A stretch of 64,000 bases of DNA from an uncultured Clostridia bacterium (lineage in GTDB: Bacteria; Bacillota; Clostridia; Oscillospirales; Acutalibacteraceae), in NCBI GenBank assembly GCA_937892115.1, contig CALAUI010000024.1, positions 62,001 through 126,000 of the forward strand, written 5' to 3'. Below the pieces are notes generated by a model that made no database searches, had not been told where the DNA came from, and saw only the letters and a list, made by a program, of their open reading frames with translations. Positions within the stretch are counted from its first letter, which is position 1, and each line of letters opens with the position of its first letter. Below are positions 35,200-43,876 of this stretch, piece by piece. The position numbers and the translations under genes were made by a program.

Positions 35200-37233
35200 T
35201 TGAAAACTTATAACGCAAACGACATCAGAAACATCGTTCTTGCCGGTCACAGCGGCAGAGGTAAGACAACACTGGCAGAGGCAATGCTCTATGTAGCAAA
35301 GGCAACTGACAGACTCGGCAGAGTTGCAGACGGCAACACCGTCCTCGACTATGACGCAGAAGAAAAAAGACGTAAGGCATCCATCGCAACCGCAATGGCA
35401 GCTTTTGAGTGGAACAATGCCAAGATCAACCTTCTTGACACCCCGGGCCTCTTTGACTTCGCAGGCGGAGTAAGTGAAGGTATCCGCGCAGCCGAGACCG
35501 CAATCATCGTACTTGCAGCCGGCTCCGATATCGACGTAGGCGCAGAGAAGGCATACAAGGCAGCCAACGCAAGAGGTATTGCAAAGTTCTTTGCAGTTAC
35601 AAGATGCGATGCAGAAAATACAAACTTCTACAAGACGTTTGACGCAATCAAGGCAGAGTACGGCGCTCCCGTATGTCCCGTTGTAGTTCCCTATATGGAA
35701 GGCGATGCCGTAAAGGCATACGTTGACTTTGCAACAGGCAAGGCATATTCATACGCAAACGGCAAGGCAACAGAGGTTGCTATGCCCGCTGACGATAATA
35801 TTGAAGAAATGAAGGCAGCTTTCACAGAGGCAGTTGCTTCCGCAGACGAAGAGCTCATGGAGAAGTTCTTTATGGAAGAGCCCCTTACCGCTGACGAAAT
35901 TTCCAAGGGCCTCAAGGCAGGTATCGCAAACGGTGACATCTACCCCGTATTCGCCTGCTCCGGCTACAATGCTGACGCTGTTGACCTTATCCTCAACACT
36001 ATCGTTGCTTCCGCTCCCGATGCAACAAAGGCAGCAGAGAAGGTTGACGCTTCCGCTCCCGTTGAAGCTATCGCATTCAAGACAGTTGATGACCGCTTCG
36101 GCAAGATGACATTCTTCAAGGTTATCAACGGTAAGCTTTCAGGTGCAATTCCCGCATACAACAGCCGTACCGAATCTCAGGAAAAAATCGGTAAGATGGT
36201 ATTCCTCAAGGGCGACAAGCAGGAAGACACAACAGAAATCGTTGCCGGTGATATCGGTATCGTAACAAAGCTTGATTCCTTCAAGACAGGCGATACTCTC
36301 TGCGCTCCCAAGGCAGACGTTACGCTTGAAGGCGTTAACTATCCCAATCCCTGCCTTTCAATGGCAGTCCGCTCCAAGAAGAAGGGCGAAGAAGATAAGG
36401 TTGCCGCAGGTCTCAACAGAATCGCAATTGAAGATCCCACGGTTACTTTCGTTACCAATGCAGAAACACACGAGCAGATTCTCTCCGTTCTCGGTGAACA
36501 GCATCTTGACTCCGTTGTTAATAAGCTTAAGAATAAGTTCAACGTTGAGGTTGAGCTTACCACTCCCAAGGTAGCATACAGAGAGACCATCAGTGCCGTT
36601 TACGATGCACACGGCCGTCATAAGAAGCAGTCCGGCGGCAGCGGCCAGTTCGGTGACGTATGGATTCGTTTCGAGCCTATGGAGGGTGACGGATTTGAAT
36701 TCCTTGATGAAGTTGTCGGCGGCGCAGTTCCCAGAAACTTCATTCCCTCAGTTGAAAAAGGTCTCCGCAATGCTATTGAAAAGGGTCCCCTTACCGGCAG
36801 TAAGGTAGTCGGCATCAGAGCCGCTCTTCACGACGGTCAGTCCCACCCCGTTGACTCCAACGATATGGCATTCCAGACAGCTGCAAGACTTGCCTTCAAG
36901 GAAGCAATGCAGAATGCTAAGCCCAAGATTCTTGAGCCCTACGGCATTCTTAAGGCATATATGCCCGGCGACAACCTTGGTGACATCATGGGTGACGTTA
37001 CCAAGAGACGCGGCCGCGTTCTCGGTATGGGCCCCAGCGAAGAGGATCCCAAGATTCAGGAGCTCACAGCAGAAGTTCCCATGGCTGAAATGGGCGACTT
37101 TGCAACGGTTCTTCGTTCCGTAACGATCGGCAGAGGTTACTTCTCAATCGATTTTGATCACTACGAGGTTGCTCCCAACGACGTAGCTCAGAAGGTTATT
37201 GAAGAAGCCAAGGCATCCGCAGAAGAAGAATAA
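35200..37233 (+). CDS. Elongation factor G-like protein (EF-G2 type)
   Basis: 677 aa translational GTPase paralogue. G1 is GHSGRGKTT, G3 is DTPGLFD, and the G4 position reads VTRCD where EF-G has NKxD/TKxD. Domains II-V follow, with PRNFIPSVEKGLRNAIEKG (domain IV) and MGDFATVLRSVTIGRGYFSIDFDHY. The ribosomal fusA would lie in the str operon, so this is a second, non-canonical EF-G. TTG start: AAGGAGG is 7 bases upstream. Codon choice is strongly biased (AAG, GAA, GCA), suggesting high expression. Confidence 0.9.
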   Translation: MKTYNANDIRNIVLAGHSGRGKTTLAEAMLYVAKATDRLGRVADGNTVLDYDAEEKRRKASIATAMAAFEWNNAKINLLDTPGLFDFAGGVSEGIRAAETAIIVLAAGSDIDVGAEKAYKAANARGIAKFFAVTRCDAENTNFYKTFDAIKAEYGAPVCPVVVPYMEGDAVKAYVDFATGKAYSYANGKATEVAMPADDNIEEMKAAFTEAVASADEELMEKFFMEEPLTADEISKGLKAGIANGDIYPVFACSGYNADAVDLILNTIVASAPDATKAAEKVDASAPVEAIAFKTVDDRFGKMTFFKVINGKLSGAIPAYNSRTESQEKIGKMVFLKGDKQEDTTEIVAGDIGIVTKLDSFKTGDTLCAPKADVTLEGVNYPNPCLSMAVRSKKKGEEDKVAAGLNRIAIEDPTVTFVTNAETHEQILSVLGEQHLDSVVNKLKNKFNVEVELTTPKVAYRETISAVYDAHGRHKKQSGGSGQFGDVWIRFEPMEGDGFEFLDEVVGGAVPRNFIPSVEKGLRNAIEKGPLTGSKVVGIRAALHDGQSHPVDSNDMAFQTAARLAFKEAMQNAKPKILEPYGILKAYMPGDNLGDIMGDVTKRRGRVLGMGPSEEDPKIQELTAEVPMAEMGDFATVLRSVTIGRGYFSIDFDHYEVAPNDVAQKVIEEAKASAEEE

Positions 37234-37246
37234 TAACAGCAAAACG

Positions 37247-37280
37247 GCACCGTTATCCTCCGGGATAACGGTGCTTTCAT
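37247..37280 (+). terminator. Rho-independent terminator of the EF-G-like gene
   Basis: 12-bp perfect stem GCACCGTTATCC / GGATAACGGTGC (37247-37274), loop TCCG, followed by TTTCATTATTTT. Confidence 0.8.
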
Positions 37281-37312
37281 TATTTTATACAGATATTTTT
37301 CTCTGATCCGTC

Positions 37313-37341
37313 TTGATTTGTCGTTGTGTCTGTGCTATGAT
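37313..37341 (+). promoter_or_regulatory. Sigma-A-like promoter of trpB
   Basis: -35 TTGATT (37313-37318), 17-bp spacer, -10 TATGAT (37336-37341); leader about 40 bases, with no room for a trp attenuator. Confidence 0.65.
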
Positions 37342-37388
37342 TTTTGTATATTTTTAATCTGTTCCCATGGCGTGAAGGAGGAAGTGCA

Positions 37389-38621
37389 ATGAATAAATAC
37401 CGTGATTTTGACAACTATCTTAAGGAATATCCCGATGAAAACGGATATTTCGGGAAATACGGCGGAAATTACCTTGACGATCCCGAGCTCATAAAAGCAT
37501 TCAACGAATACGCGGAGGGCTATATGACCATCGCCCAGTCCTCACAGTTCATCGCGGAGCTCAGAAGAATAAGAAAGGATTTCCAGGGCAGACCCACTCC
37601 CCTCTATCATTGCCAGAATCTTTCGAATATGCTGGGACGCACTCAGATTTATCTCAAGAGAGAGGACCTTAACCACTCCGGTGCACACAAGCTCAACCAC
37701 TGTATGGGCGAAGGACTCCTTGCAAAATATATGGGCAAAAAGAAGCTGATCGCCGAAACGGGTGCAGGTCAGCACGGTGTTGCCCTTGCGACTGCCGCTG
37801 CATATTTCGGCCTTGAGTGCGACATATATATGGGCGAAGTAGATATTGCAAAGCAGGCTCCCAACGTTACAAGAATGAAGCTTCTGGGTGCGAGAGTAAT
37901 TCCCGTATCGGCAGGTCTTAAAACTCTCAAAGAAGCGGTTGACGCCGCATTTGAGGCATATTCAAGAGAATATAAAACCGCTATTTACTGTATCGGCACC
38001 GCAGCAGGCCCTCATCCCTTCCCCCTGATGGTAAGAGATTTCCAGCAGGTTATCGGCGACGAAGCAAGAGCTCAGTTCATTGAGCAGACGGGACACCTTC
38101 CCGATAAGGTAGTCGCCTGCGTAGGCGGCGGCTCAAACTCCATAGGCACTTTCGTTCCCTTCCTTGCAGACCCCGTTGAAATCGTAGGCGTTGAGCCCGG
38201 CGGACGCGGAAGTAAATTAGGCGACCATGCCGCCTCCGTAACCTACGGCTCAGAGGGAATCATGCACGGCTTCAACAGCATTATGCTTGCCGACGAAAAC
38301 GGTGACCCCGCTCCCGTTTATTCAAATGCAAGCGGCCTTGACTACCCCGCAGTAGGCCCCGAGCATGCAATGCTTCACGATATGAACAGAATCAAATACG
38401 TAACCGTCAGCGACGAGGAAGCCATTGAAGCACTCTTCATTCTTTCAAGAAAAGAGGGCATCATCCCCGCTATTGAAAGCTCACACGCACTTGCATACGC
38501 CATCCGCGAAGCAAGAAACGGCAAGCCCGAATCAATCATCGTTACCCTCTCCGGACGCGGTGACAAGGACCTTGATTATGTTGTTGAGCATTACGGCTAC
38601 GGCGAAAACATCAAATTATAA
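37389..38621 (+). CDS. trpB: Tryptophan synthase beta chain (solitary)
   Basis: PLP enzyme condensing indole with serine, 410 aa. PLP lysine in EDLNHSGAHKLNH, catalytic Glu in ETGAGQHG, and phosphate loop VGGGSNSIGTF are intact, and length matches the TrpA-partnered TrpB1 class rather than the longer TrpB2. HKLNH differs slightly from the usual HKINN. No other trp gene is in the window; it has its own promoter and terminator. ATG at 37389 follows AAGGAGG. Could be the main TrpB or an indole-salvage paralogue. Confidence 0.9.
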   Translation: MNKYRDFDNYLKEYPDENGYFGKYGGNYLDDPELIKAFNEYAEGYMTIAQSSQFIAELRRIRKDFQGRPTPLYHCQNLSNMLGRTQIYLKREDLNHSGAHKLNHCMGEGLLAKYMGKKKLIAETGAGQHGVALATAAAYFGLECDIYMGEVDIAKQAPNVTRMKLLGARVIPVSAGLKTLKEAVDAAFEAYSREYKTAIYCIGTAAGPHPFPLMVRDFQQVIGDEARAQFIEQTGHLPDKVVACVGGGSNSIGTFVPFLADPVEIVGVEPGGRGSKLGDHAASVTYGSEGIMHGFNSIMLADENGDPAPVYSNASGLDYPAVGPEHAMLHDMNRIKYVTVSDEEAIEALFILSRKEGIIPAIESSHALAYAIREARNGKPESIIVTLSGRGDKDLDYVVEHYGYGENIKL

Positions 38622-38642
38622 TTTATACCCACATATACAAAA

Positions 38643-38676
38643 ACAACCGTGAGTAACTGCTCACGGTTGTTTGTTT
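38643..38676. terminator. Rho-independent terminator after trpB
   Basis: 11-bp stem ACAACCGTGAG / CTCACGGTTGT (38643-38670), then TTGTTTT. A-rich sequence on the other side lets it also serve the converging lipoprotein gene. Confidence 0.8.
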
Positions 38677-39702
38677 TCAGTATTCAAATGTCTGCGATTT
38701 ATGAAGCAGGGAAATTTCTCCCTTATTCATCTTTACGGCTTCATAGTATTTTACTTCTATGTCGGTTTCCAGGATAAAATCATCCAGCCCCTCACATTCG
38801 TCTGCAAAGGGTACCGTAATCGTTCCCGTGCTGACGGTATAGCATTCATCCGCACCTGAGCTGACGTCCTGCACCGTAAGTCCGTATTTATCCGCATATT
38901 TCTGTGCATTCTTTTCCGTCCTGAAGGGAACGGTGAAATCTGCGCTGATATACCACTTACCGTCACTGCTTTCAAGGAAACCGAGATTATGGTCTCCCGC
39001 GACAAATACCGGCTCTTCCCCGATAAGTGCGTCTGTCAGCATACGCTGATTCGTTTCCGGCTTTTCCGTCAGGCGTCGGTGCTTACCGACAATATCACAC
39101 AAAAGCTCATTGCCATTATAGTAAGCGTAATAATACTTGTAGCCCTCTTCGTCATTAAAGTATGCCGATGAGGTGTACCATTTACGGTTTGCGTATTCGC
39201 AGACCATATATTCCTTCAGCTTGCCGTCATTCTGTTTGTTTATCGTAACGGTAATCTTGTCTGCTCCGTAGGTTTTGTTTTTATTCAGACCGCTGAGGAA
39301 AACGGAATAATCATCCCCCTCAATTTCAACCGCATACCGGGTATCATTCCGGTTGAAATACCCGACCGTGATTTCCCTGCCGGAAGCCGATTTTGCGAAA
39401 TAATCAAAGTGAGGGTTCTCTTCACCGGTAAAAAACACATAAACCGTCTTTCCGCTTAAATCGGAATAGGTAACTGTATTGTTGACGGAATCCTCTTTCA
39501 TTTCAAGGCCCGCCGTTTTTGCGGTATGATAAAAGTCAATGTTTCCGATATCATCCAGCACCTGCTTTATTGTAAGGCAGTTTTCAAATACGGCGGCAAC
39601 GGGCTCAGCCATTTCGGGCTTTACGGAGGTATCCGCACCGCAGCCGAAAAGCGAAGCAACAGTCAGCAAAACAAAAAACAAAGACAGATGTTTTTTAAGC
39701 AT
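38677..39702 (-). CDS. Hypothetical lipoprotein
   Basis: 341 aa. N-terminal lipoprotein signal MLKKHLSLFFVLLTVASLFGCG with lipobox SLFGC. The rest is hydrophilic and beta-rich with many Tyr/aromatic residues (EEGYKYYYAYYNG); no known domain recognised. ATG at 39702 overlaps the upstream membrane-protein gene by 8 bases; the longer frame to 39786 would add a basic Met/Lys/Arg tail with no sense as a signal. Third gene after the cytidylate-kinase-like and membrane-protein genes. Confidence 0.7.
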   Translation of the reverse strand: MLKKHLSLFFVLLTVASLFGCGADTSVKPEMAEPVAAVFENCLTIKQVLDDIGNIDFYHTAKTAGLEMKEDSVNNTVTYSDLSGKTVYVFFTGEENPHFDYFAKSASGREITVGYFNRNDTRYAVEIEGDDYSVFLSGLNKNKTYGADKITVTINKQNDGKLKEYMVCEYANRKWYTSSAYFNDEEGYKYYYAYYNGNELLCDIVGKHRRLTEKPETNQRMLTDALIGEEPVFVAGDHNLGFLESSDGKWYISADFTVPFRTEKNAQKYADKYGLTVQDVSSGADECYTVSTGTITVPFADECEGLDDFILETDIEVKYYEAVKMNKGEISLLHKSQTFEY

Positions 39703-40363
39703 CGGCATTTTCATCTTCATCGGAATCGGTTTCTTCTTCCGTCTTCTCCTCATTTTCATCGGCGGGCTCATACTCCGCAAGCTCATCGGGATTAACGGGT
39801 CTTGCCCTGACGTAAACCTTTTCTTTGGGCGGCTCGTTTCCGAGTGCCTTTCTCAGACGGGGATAAATCAACGCCGCAAGAAGCGCACCGATAACACCGA
39901 CAACAAGCTGAGGCCATGCAAAAAACGAAATCAGCTCCTGTGTCTGTGCCTCGGTAATATCCAGATCGGGAATCACAAGGTTAGTAACCCCCATATTGAG
40001 CAGGGCAAATCTTGCGGTACCCGCCATAAGCACGCCTGCCATACGGACCGCCCATTTGACAGCTTTCCTTTTCCTGCTGATAAAGATGAACAGTATCATC
40101 ATAAAAAACATATTGGCTGCACAGATTGCCGGCTCAATAAGAATAATCTTCGGTCCTATACCCAGCAGATACGCGGTATAGGGAGAAACAAGGGCTAAAA
40201 ACAGACCGCTTGAAAATCCCACCGAAAGAGTTGTAACTGCAATTATAAAGCATTCACAGATACCGGTTGCAATCTGTCCCAGGGGTTTTGTAACAAGCTG
40301 AAGTAAAACGAGAATCACCAGCATTACCGCCACCTGAATTAACTTTTTGGTGTTTTTATTCAT
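39695..40363 (-). CDS. Small multi-spanning membrane protein, ECF S-component-like
   Basis: 222 aa. About six hydrophobic helices within residues 8-168 (VAVMLVILVLLQLV, IIAVTTLSVGFSSGLFLALVSPYTAYLLG, FFMMILFIFI, LISFFAWPQLVVGVIGALLAALIY), a layout and size like ECF S-components; no substrate signature recognised. The last about 40 residues are very acidic (EEKTEEETDSDEDENADA), which is unusual. It lies 12 bases after the kinase-like gene. Confidence 0.6.
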   Translation of the reverse strand: MNKNTKKLIQVAVMLVILVLLQLVTKPLGQIATGICECFIIAVTTLSVGFSSGLFLALVSPYTAYLLGIGPKIILIEPAICAANMFFMMILFIFISRKRKAVKWAVRMAGVLMAGTARFALLNMGVTNLVIPDLDITEAQTQELISFFAWPQLVVGVIGALLAALIYPRLRKALGNEPPKEKVYVRARPVNPDELAEYEPADENEEKTEEETDSDEDENADA

Positions 40364-40375
40364 AATTTCACCCCG

Positions 40376-41002
40376 TCAACCGTTATCCTTACTGTCAAAC
40401 CATCCTTTTGCAAAAACCGCAACAGACGGTATCAGTTTTTTGATTTCTATACCCGACGTGTTGATAACGAGATTATATCCCTTCGGATCTCCCCAGGGAC
40501 TGTCGGATATCATTTCTCTTGAGTTTTTCCTGTTTTTATCAATTGCTTTCATATTTTTGAGCAATTCTTTTTCGGAAAGGTTTTCATCCTTTCCGCTTCT
40601 TTCGGCACAACGCTTGATTTTTGACACAGTGTCGGCGCAAACGAAAATATTGAGAGGACCGTAATCCTTCAGCAGTAAATCCGCATTCCTGCCTACAATG
40701 ACACAGTCTCTGTCTCTTGCGGCTATTTCCTTGATGACATTGGTCTGCTCACGAAGCAGCTTAATCTGTGTGGATTGAAGCACCTCGGGAATATGGAAGG
40801 ACTGCCCCATGGTGATTGCGGCTGAAGACGAAAAGGTCTGCCCCAACATATAATGGGCATAATCCTCACTTACACTGCATTTTCGCGCTATTTCGGCAAT
40901 GATTTCTCTGTCGTAATAATCCCATCCAAGCTCCGCGGCAAGTCTCTTTCCGAGTTCTCTGCCGCCGCTGCCGAACTCACGGCTTACAGTAATGATTCTC
41001 AT
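40376..41002 (-). CDS. Cytidylate kinase-like family protein
   Basis: 208 aa P-loop protein. Begins MRIITVSREFGSGGRELGKRLA, the Cmk-like P-loop form seen in this family, followed by YDREIIAEIA and DCVIVGRNADLLL. These proteins lack clear equivalents of the full Cmk substrate motif and are not proven kinases. ATG at 41002 follows GGGAGGG. First gene of the three-gene unit ending at 38677. Confidence 0.82.
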   Translation of the reverse strand: MRIITVSREFGSGGRELGKRLAAELGWDYYDREIIAEIARKCSVSEDYAHYMLGQTFSSSAAITMGQSFHIPEVLQSTQIKLLREQTNVIKEIAARDRDCVIVGRNADLLLKDYGPLNIFVCADTVSKIKRCAERSGKDENLSEKELLKNMKAIDKNRKNSREMISDSPWGDPKGYNLVINTSGIEIKKLIPSVAVFAKGWFDSKDNG

Positions 41003-41032
41003 ACGCAATCCCTCCCGATTTTACTCAATTAT

Positions 41033-41061
41033 ACTATATCATCCTTGCCGATTATTTTCAA
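41033..41061 (-). promoter_or_regulatory. Sigma-A-like promoter of the cytidylate-kinase-like operon
   Basis: -35 TTGAAA (41061-41056), 17-bp spacer, -10 TATAGT (41038-41033). Confidence 0.6.
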
Positions 41062-41107
41062 TAATATTGTGAAATATCCGACCTGTTTTTTTGATATTTT
41101 TACGCCG

Positions 41108-41136
41108 TTGACAACGGTTAAATTTGAGTATATACT
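41108..41136 (+). promoter_or_regulatory. Sigma-A promoter of the PHP protein gene
   Basis: Exact TTGACA (41108-41113), 17-bp spacer, -10 TATACT (41131-41136). Confidence 0.75.
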
Positions 41137-41185
41137 CATTGTCGGAGGCGGTATTTCCATAACGGAAACATAGGAGGAAAGAGAT

Positions 41186-41938
41186 ATGTTTTTGCTTGAA
41201 AAAACCTACGATATAGATGAAATAGTCCGGAACAATATGCACACCCACAGTATAAATTCTCTTTGCTCAAAGCCTGAAATGGTATTTGAGGAAATGATAA
41301 AAAAGGCAGAGGAAAGAGGTCTTCATACACTTGCAATCACCGACCATTCCGACCCGGGAAGCGATATTGATGTGCTTTCAAACACCGCTGACCTCAAAAA
41401 GCGGCTTGAAAGGATTGATACGAAGGTGAGAGTTCTTATCGGAGCGGAGCTTTCGGCTTACGGCAACGGACTTTATGCGGATAATCCGGTTCTCAACAAA
41501 GCCCTTGATTACCGTGCATATTCGCAAAATCACTATCACCTCAGCACCTGGCAGCAGCCCGAAGATAAAAGCGTAAGAGGTTATGCGGAGCATATACTGA
41601 CTACCCTCGGTACGCTTTTTGAAACGGACAGAGCCGACTGTATCGTGCATCCCTTTACTCCGTATAAGATGAAATTCTTTTCCGAAAAAGAAAAGTATGA
41701 GCTTCTTGACTGTTTTACGGACAATGAACTCGGAGACATTATGACAAAGGGCGAGAAAGCACTTTGTGCCTGGGAAATTCACCTGCCCACCGTCAATCAG
41801 TTCCCCGAATTTTCAAAGAGGATGTTCAATATCGGAAAAGAAGCCGGCGTACATTTCAACTTCGGAACAGATGCCCACACCCTCGCGGGAATATCTCCCG
41901 AGGATGCGGCGGAAATACTTAAAAGAGCATACAGATAA
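41186..41938 (+). CDS. PHP domain metal-dependent phosphoesterase
   Basis: 250 aa. The PHP metal site is readable: MHTHS (HxH), ITDHSD, GAELSAYG, VHPF and FGTDAH. The layout resembles histidinol-phosphate phosphatase (HisK-type) and related PHP hydrolases; the substrate is not predictable and no his gene is nearby. Ribosome site AGGAGGAAAGAG precedes the ATG. Monocistronic. Confidence 0.85.
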   Translation: MFLLEKTYDIDEIVRNNMHTHSINSLCSKPEMVFEEMIKKAEERGLHTLAITDHSDPGSDIDVLSNTADLKKRLERIDTKVRVLIGAELSAYGNGLYADNPVLNKALDYRAYSQNHYHLSTWQQPEDKSVRGYAEHILTTLGTLFETDRADCIVHPFTPYKMKFFSEKEKYELLDCFTDNELGDIMTKGEKALCAWEIHLPTVNQFPEFSKRMFNIGKEAGVHFNFGTDAHTLAGISPEDAAEILKRAYR

Positions 41939-41943
41939 AATCA

Positions 41944-41971
41944 ACGGGCTCTCCTTTTTCGGAAAGCCCGT
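41944..41971 (+). terminator. Probable terminator after the PHP gene
   Basis: 7-bp stem ACGGGCT / AGCCCGT with inner TCC/GGA pairs, followed by TTATCATTGTTGTTTT. Confidence 0.55.
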
Positions 41972-42038
41972 TTATCATTGTTGTTTTGCTGTTCTTCGCC
42001 GATAGATTCAAGCCCGCGCAGATTAGTTTGAGAGAAAA

Positions 42039-42095
42039 AAGCGATTTCTTTGCCGAAAGACAGTGCTGCTGCACGGTGGAGGCAAAAAATCGCTT
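42039..42095. repeat. Long imperfect hairpin with AAGCGATT ends
   Basis: Arms AAGCGATTTCTTTGCC and GGCAAAAAATCGCTT pair over 15 bp with one bulged C; the 26-base loop contains GTGC-TGCT-GCAC. No coding frame explains it. Its right end also pairs with a distal arm at 42176-42213 (AAGCGATT and TTGTTTTGGAT), giving a second, larger inverted repeat. Origin unknown. Confidence 0.6.
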
Positions 42096-42120
42096 AATCC
42101 AAAACAATATAATCAAACAT

Positions 42121-42158
42121 AAAAAAAGAGGAGTACCGACCTATCGGATAGTACTCCT
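42121..42158 (-). terminator. Rho-independent terminator of the Gfo/Idh-isomerase operon
   Basis: Stem AGGAGTA / TACTCCT with inner CCGA/TCGG (42129-42158), followed on the minus strand by CTTTTTTTATG. Located 53 bases past the last gene of the operon. Confidence 0.8.
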
Positions 42159-42211
42159 TAAATGTTTATCTATACTTGTTTTGGATGTTTTTCCTCAAAA
42201 TAATCAAGCGA

Positions 42212-42763
42212 TTATGCACCGATGAATTCAAATTCCTCTATGAGAGCCATAACCTTTGCCTCGGTTTCACTGTAAACCCTGCTTCCGAGATTTATCATAT
42301 ACTCATCATCGTCTCTGTCGCAGAGCATGGCATAATTCCTGCCGATTTCTCTCTCAACGTTTACATTCTTTCTCTCGGTAAGATAGTAAAAGCTGAACGA
42401 GGTTCCGTCGGAAATGACCGAATAGAAACCGGGGGCCTCCTGCTCCGTCTTTGAGTACATGGCGTTTACCGCCTGGGTGGACAGAATAGTGTGGGGCAGA
42501 TATTTATGAAAAGCAAGCTGAGCCGAAAATACCATGAGTGCTCTGAGCTGGGTAAGCTCGCTGTTTTCAAGCTTTGAGGCATCCTCGGGGCAAAGCTCCT
42601 CGGGGGTGAGAGAAGCGAATCTCTCTCCCAGAATAGCAGCTTTCATACTGTTGCCGTTGGCTCTCTGTTCATCCATAATTACCGCCAGATCTGCAAATTC
42701 AGAGGCGGCACCTTCCTTCTTTTTGGGATGGAAGATTTTTATATCGTCATCGTTAGGTCTCAT
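42212..42763 (-). CDS. Hypothetical protein
   Basis: 183 aa, soluble, no signal peptide or membrane helix, no domain recognised. Begins MRPNDDDIKIFHPKKK; middle part is helical (LTQLRALMVFSAQLAFHKYLP), and the C-terminus is acidic. Start overlaps the Gfo/Idh stop by ATGA, so it is the coupled last gene of the five-gene operon. Possible accessory to the operon; function unknown. Confidence 0.7.
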   Translation of the reverse strand: MRPNDDDIKIFHPKKKEGAASEFADLAVIMDEQRANGNSMKAAILGERFASLTPEELCPEDASKLENSELTQLRALMVFSAQLAFHKYLPHTILSTQAVNAMYSKTEQEAPGFYSVISDGTSFSFYYLTERKNVNVEREIGRNYAMLCDRDDDEYMINLGSRVYSETEAKVMALIEEFEFIGA

Positions 42764-43833
42764 CAGATTATATCCTTAAATTCAACTACCTTATTTGTTT
42801 TACCAGATTCAAATATTGCCTCAACCAGCTTCATAAGTCTTCTCTGCTGGTCGTGGGTAATAAGCGCATCCTGCTCTCCTCTCAGATGAGCGTAGATGTT
42901 CTTATAGTATTCACCCCAGTCTGCCTTCTGTACGGGCAGAGGATAGGTCTGAATCGTATCGTCCGTTCTGGGTGCCATGGTCTTTGTGATACCTGCGCCT
43001 GCAACGATGGGAACAGCGTCTCTGTTTTCCCAATCGGAAACCATTACGATTTTACCGTCGCAGTCCCAGTTATTGATAACGGCACTGCCGTTTTCACCGA
43101 GCATATACCAGAGGGGAAGCTCAATGAAGTTACTTGTGGTAACCTCAACGTAAAATGAAAGTCCGTCGTCAAAAATCAGAGTGGTGCGGAAGCCGTCATC
43201 ACATTTTTCGTTTGTAACGAAGGTAAGCTCCGCATAGACGGATTTAAGCTTTCTGGGATAAGTCATCATAAGTGCCTGGTCAAGCAGGTGAATACCCCAG
43301 TCATAAACCATACCGCCGCCGTGCTCGGGCTGATTCCTCCAGTCACCGGGCACACCTCTTGAGCCCTGAACTCTGGACTCTATGCGAAAAACGGGTCCCA
43401 AAGTCTTATCGTCAAGGATTTTCTTCATCGTAAGATAATCCTCGTCCCAGCGTCTGTTTTGGTGAACCGTGAAAAGCTTGCCTGTTTCGTTTGCAACGGC
43501 AATCATTTCTTCAAGGTCTTCGCTGCAGATGGTAACCGGCTTTTCGCTGATTACGTTTTTACCGTGACGAAGCGCGTCAATAACGATTTCCTTATGATAA
43601 TCGTTGGGTGTGGCAACAGTTACAAGGTCTATTCTCTCATCAGCGAGAAGCTCCTCTCTCGTAGCAAAGGCATGTATGCCGTTTGCTTCCGCCCTCTCTC
43701 TTGCCTTGGGGTCGATATCGTAAATACCCACCATTTCGGCGTATTCTTTCATCTCGTTGATGTTTTTGCGTGTGTGCCAGCTGCCCATTCCGCCGTAACC
43801 GATTACGGCATATCCGAATTTTCCGTTAACCAT
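42763..43833 (-). CDS. Gfo/Idh/MocA family oxidoreductase
   Basis: 356 aa. Rossmann opening YAVIGYGGMGSWH (GxGxxG), EKPVTI motif in GKNVISEKPVT and the substrate-domain segment GGGMVYDWGIHLLDQAL with the catalytic-type Asp/His pair. Same family as the genes at 22143, 45585 and 47858. Fourth gene of the operon, 43 bases after a TIM-barrel isomerase. Likely acts on a cyclic polyol or sugar derivative. Confidence 0.88.
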   Translation of the reverse strand: MVNGKFGYAVIGYGGMGSWHTRKNINEMKEYAEMVGIYDIDPKARERAEANGIHAFATREELLADERIDLVTVATPNDYHKEIVIDALRHGKNVISEKPVTICSEDLEEMIAVANETGKLFTVHQNRRWDEDYLTMKKILDDKTLGPVFRIESRVQGSRGVPGDWRNQPEHGGGMVYDWGIHLLDQALMMTYPRKLKSVYAELTFVTNEKCDDGFRTTLIFDDGLSFYVEVTTSNFIELPLWYMLGENGSAVINNWDCDGKIVMVSDWENRDAVPIVAGAGITKTMAPRTDDTIQTYPLPVQKADWGEYYKNIYAHLRGEQDALITHDQQRRLMKLVEAIFESGKTNKVVEFKDII

Positions 43834-43876
43834 TTTATTTTCCTCTGATATACGATTTATTTGCGTTAATTTTTAA

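Noticed and set aside
42039..42213. Retron-like ncRNA
   Set aside because: Hairpins and repeated ends recall msr-msd, but there is no reverse transcriptase gene nearby.
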